From Nematopogon swammerdamellus (lineage: Eukaryota > Arthropoda > Insecta > Lepidoptera > Adelidae): DNA of 64,000 bases. Position numbers and translations under genes: made by a program. Positions 63,083 through 64,000 of this stretch are shown here, in pieces. Numbering within the stretch: position 1 is the stretch's first letter; each line of letters starts with the position of its first letter. The DNA lies in contig OX336345.1 of assembly GCA_946902875.1 (NCBI GenBank), forward strand, positions 17,329,395 through 17,393,394, given 5' to 3'. The notes under the pieces were generated by a model, which was not told where the DNA came from, did not search any database, and was given only the letters and a program-made list of their open reading frames with translations.

Positions 63083-64000
63083 TGTAAATACGTTGAAGAG
63101 AAAATACCGATCAATAGTAAGGATATTAAGTTGTACGCTGAGAAGGATATAATTATAAGTAAAGTGTTGCATTACGTTCAAGCGGGTTGGCCTACATTGT
63201 GTCCAGAAACAGAAATGAAGCCTTATTTTTGTAGACGAAACGAGTTATACTCAGAGTTGGGTTGCCTGATGTGGGGACACAGAGTAGTGGTTCCTGAAAA
63301 ACTAAGAGGAAGAATTCTTCAGGAGTTACACGAAAGTCACATGGGTATAGTCAAGACTAAGTGCTTTGCGAGGAGTTATGTTTGGTGGCCAAACATAGAC
63401 GCAGATGTCGAGCGGTTGTGTCGCGAATGCGTTGTGTGTGCGGCCGAGGCATCGATGCCGCCTCGTGCTCCATTAGCACCGTGGTATTATTCCAGCAGGC
63501 CGTGGAGTAGGCTGCATGTTGACTTTCTGGGACCTTTTAAAGGAGCTATGTACTTGATTGTCACTGATTCGTCTAGTAAGTGGATAGAGGCTTTCAAAAT
63601 GAACAAAACAATTGGGTCCAGTGTAATAAGGAAATTGCGGGAGCTCTTTGCAAGGTTCGGTCTCCCAGAGCACTTAGTTTCTGATAACGGACCTCCTTTT
63701 AATGGAGAAGAATTTAGCTCATTTCTAAAGATGAACGGCATTAAACAGTCATTTAGCCCAGTTAAGTTTGCACAATGCAATGGTGCCGCAGAAAACACGG
63801 TGAAGGCATTTAAGCAAACTCTCAAGAAGGCCATTCGGGAAGGTAAAGATGAGGAATTAGCTTTACAGCAGTTTCTCCTTGCATACCGGAATACAGATGT
63901 CAGTTCAACCGGCTCATCGCCGGCCATGTTACTGCAGCGTAGACGTCTCCGCACTAAGCTAGATCTTCTAAGACCCGACGTAGAGAAAAGGGTGCGTGAG
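63083..64000 (+). pseudogene. Integrase part of the same gypsy element (cut off from Gag-Pol by stops)
   Basis: In the same reading frame as Gag-Pol, but after TAA at 63059, TAA at 63077 and TAA at 63080, the frame is open from 63083 to the window end. It encodes an H-x3-H...C-x2-C zinc domain (LHESHMG ... CRECVVC, about 63325-63440), then the DDE integrase core with LHVDFLGPF (63510s), VSDNGPPF (63680s) and QCNGAAENTVK (63775 on). The integrase core is therefore complete as far as visible. It lacks its own obvious start, so unless stops are bypassed this copy would make no integrase. The element continues past the window. Confidence 0.9.

Noticed and set aside
61445..63954. Minus-strand frames of 131-155 residues in the gypsy region
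   Set aside because: They are shadows of the plus-strand Gag-Pol and integrase frames, which carry clear catalytic motifs.

Overview
This is eukaryotic, AT-rich DNA, almost certainly from a moth or butterfly. The support is lepidopteran-type Helitron ends (TCCATACTAATATT start, CTAG end), LINE tails ending in TGACTT repeats, dense families of short interspersed repeats, and a split gustatory-receptor gene of the insect CO2-receptor type. There are no operons, CRISPR arrays or bacterial genes. Most short open frames are chance frames through repeats.

Layout. 1-25.4 kb is a mosaic of dispersed repeats and DNA-transposon remnants: a 'CCCCCGAC' fold-back repeat (two inverted copies), an A-tailed SINE family with interchangeable 5' heads, a repeat family here called R2 (ends GGTTCCGTA / GAGTCGAACTCGCAC), a PIF/Harbinger-like TTA element, a piggyBac-like TTAA element, a GC-rich 145-bp MITE (two copies), a 261-bp-arm hairpin beside a Helitron helicase relic and a 130-bp tandem array, a broken mariner, and LINE fragments.

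25.4-37.3 kb holds two fold-back elements in opposite orientation. Each is built from inverted arrays of a 109-bp satellite unit. A 3.7-kb Helitron filled with a 68-bp tandem repeat sits between them. 37.3-48.5 kb is again repeat mosaic: a Tc1-type MITE with perfect 73-bp arms, full SINE copies, a decayed LINE reverse-transcriptase tail, a Penelope-like fragment with a candidate hammerhead ribozyme, and a SINE head combining tRNA-like and 5S-rRNA-like sequence.

48.6-59.6 kb carries seven minus-strand exons of one gustatory receptor, all with compatible phases and GT/AG borders, covering about 370 residues to the stop codon. The 5' exon(s) are not found. Its introns hold a second, near-identical Helitron (with a duplicated head) and two other Helitron fragments. 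60.2-64.0 kb is a plus-strand Ty3/gypsy retrotransposon, probably lying in or just upstream of the receptor's 5' part. Its gag-protease-RT-RNase H frame is intact, is broken by three in-frame stops before integrase, and runs off the window.

The only host gene I can support is the receptor. Everything else is mobile DNA, its remains, or unassigned sequence.
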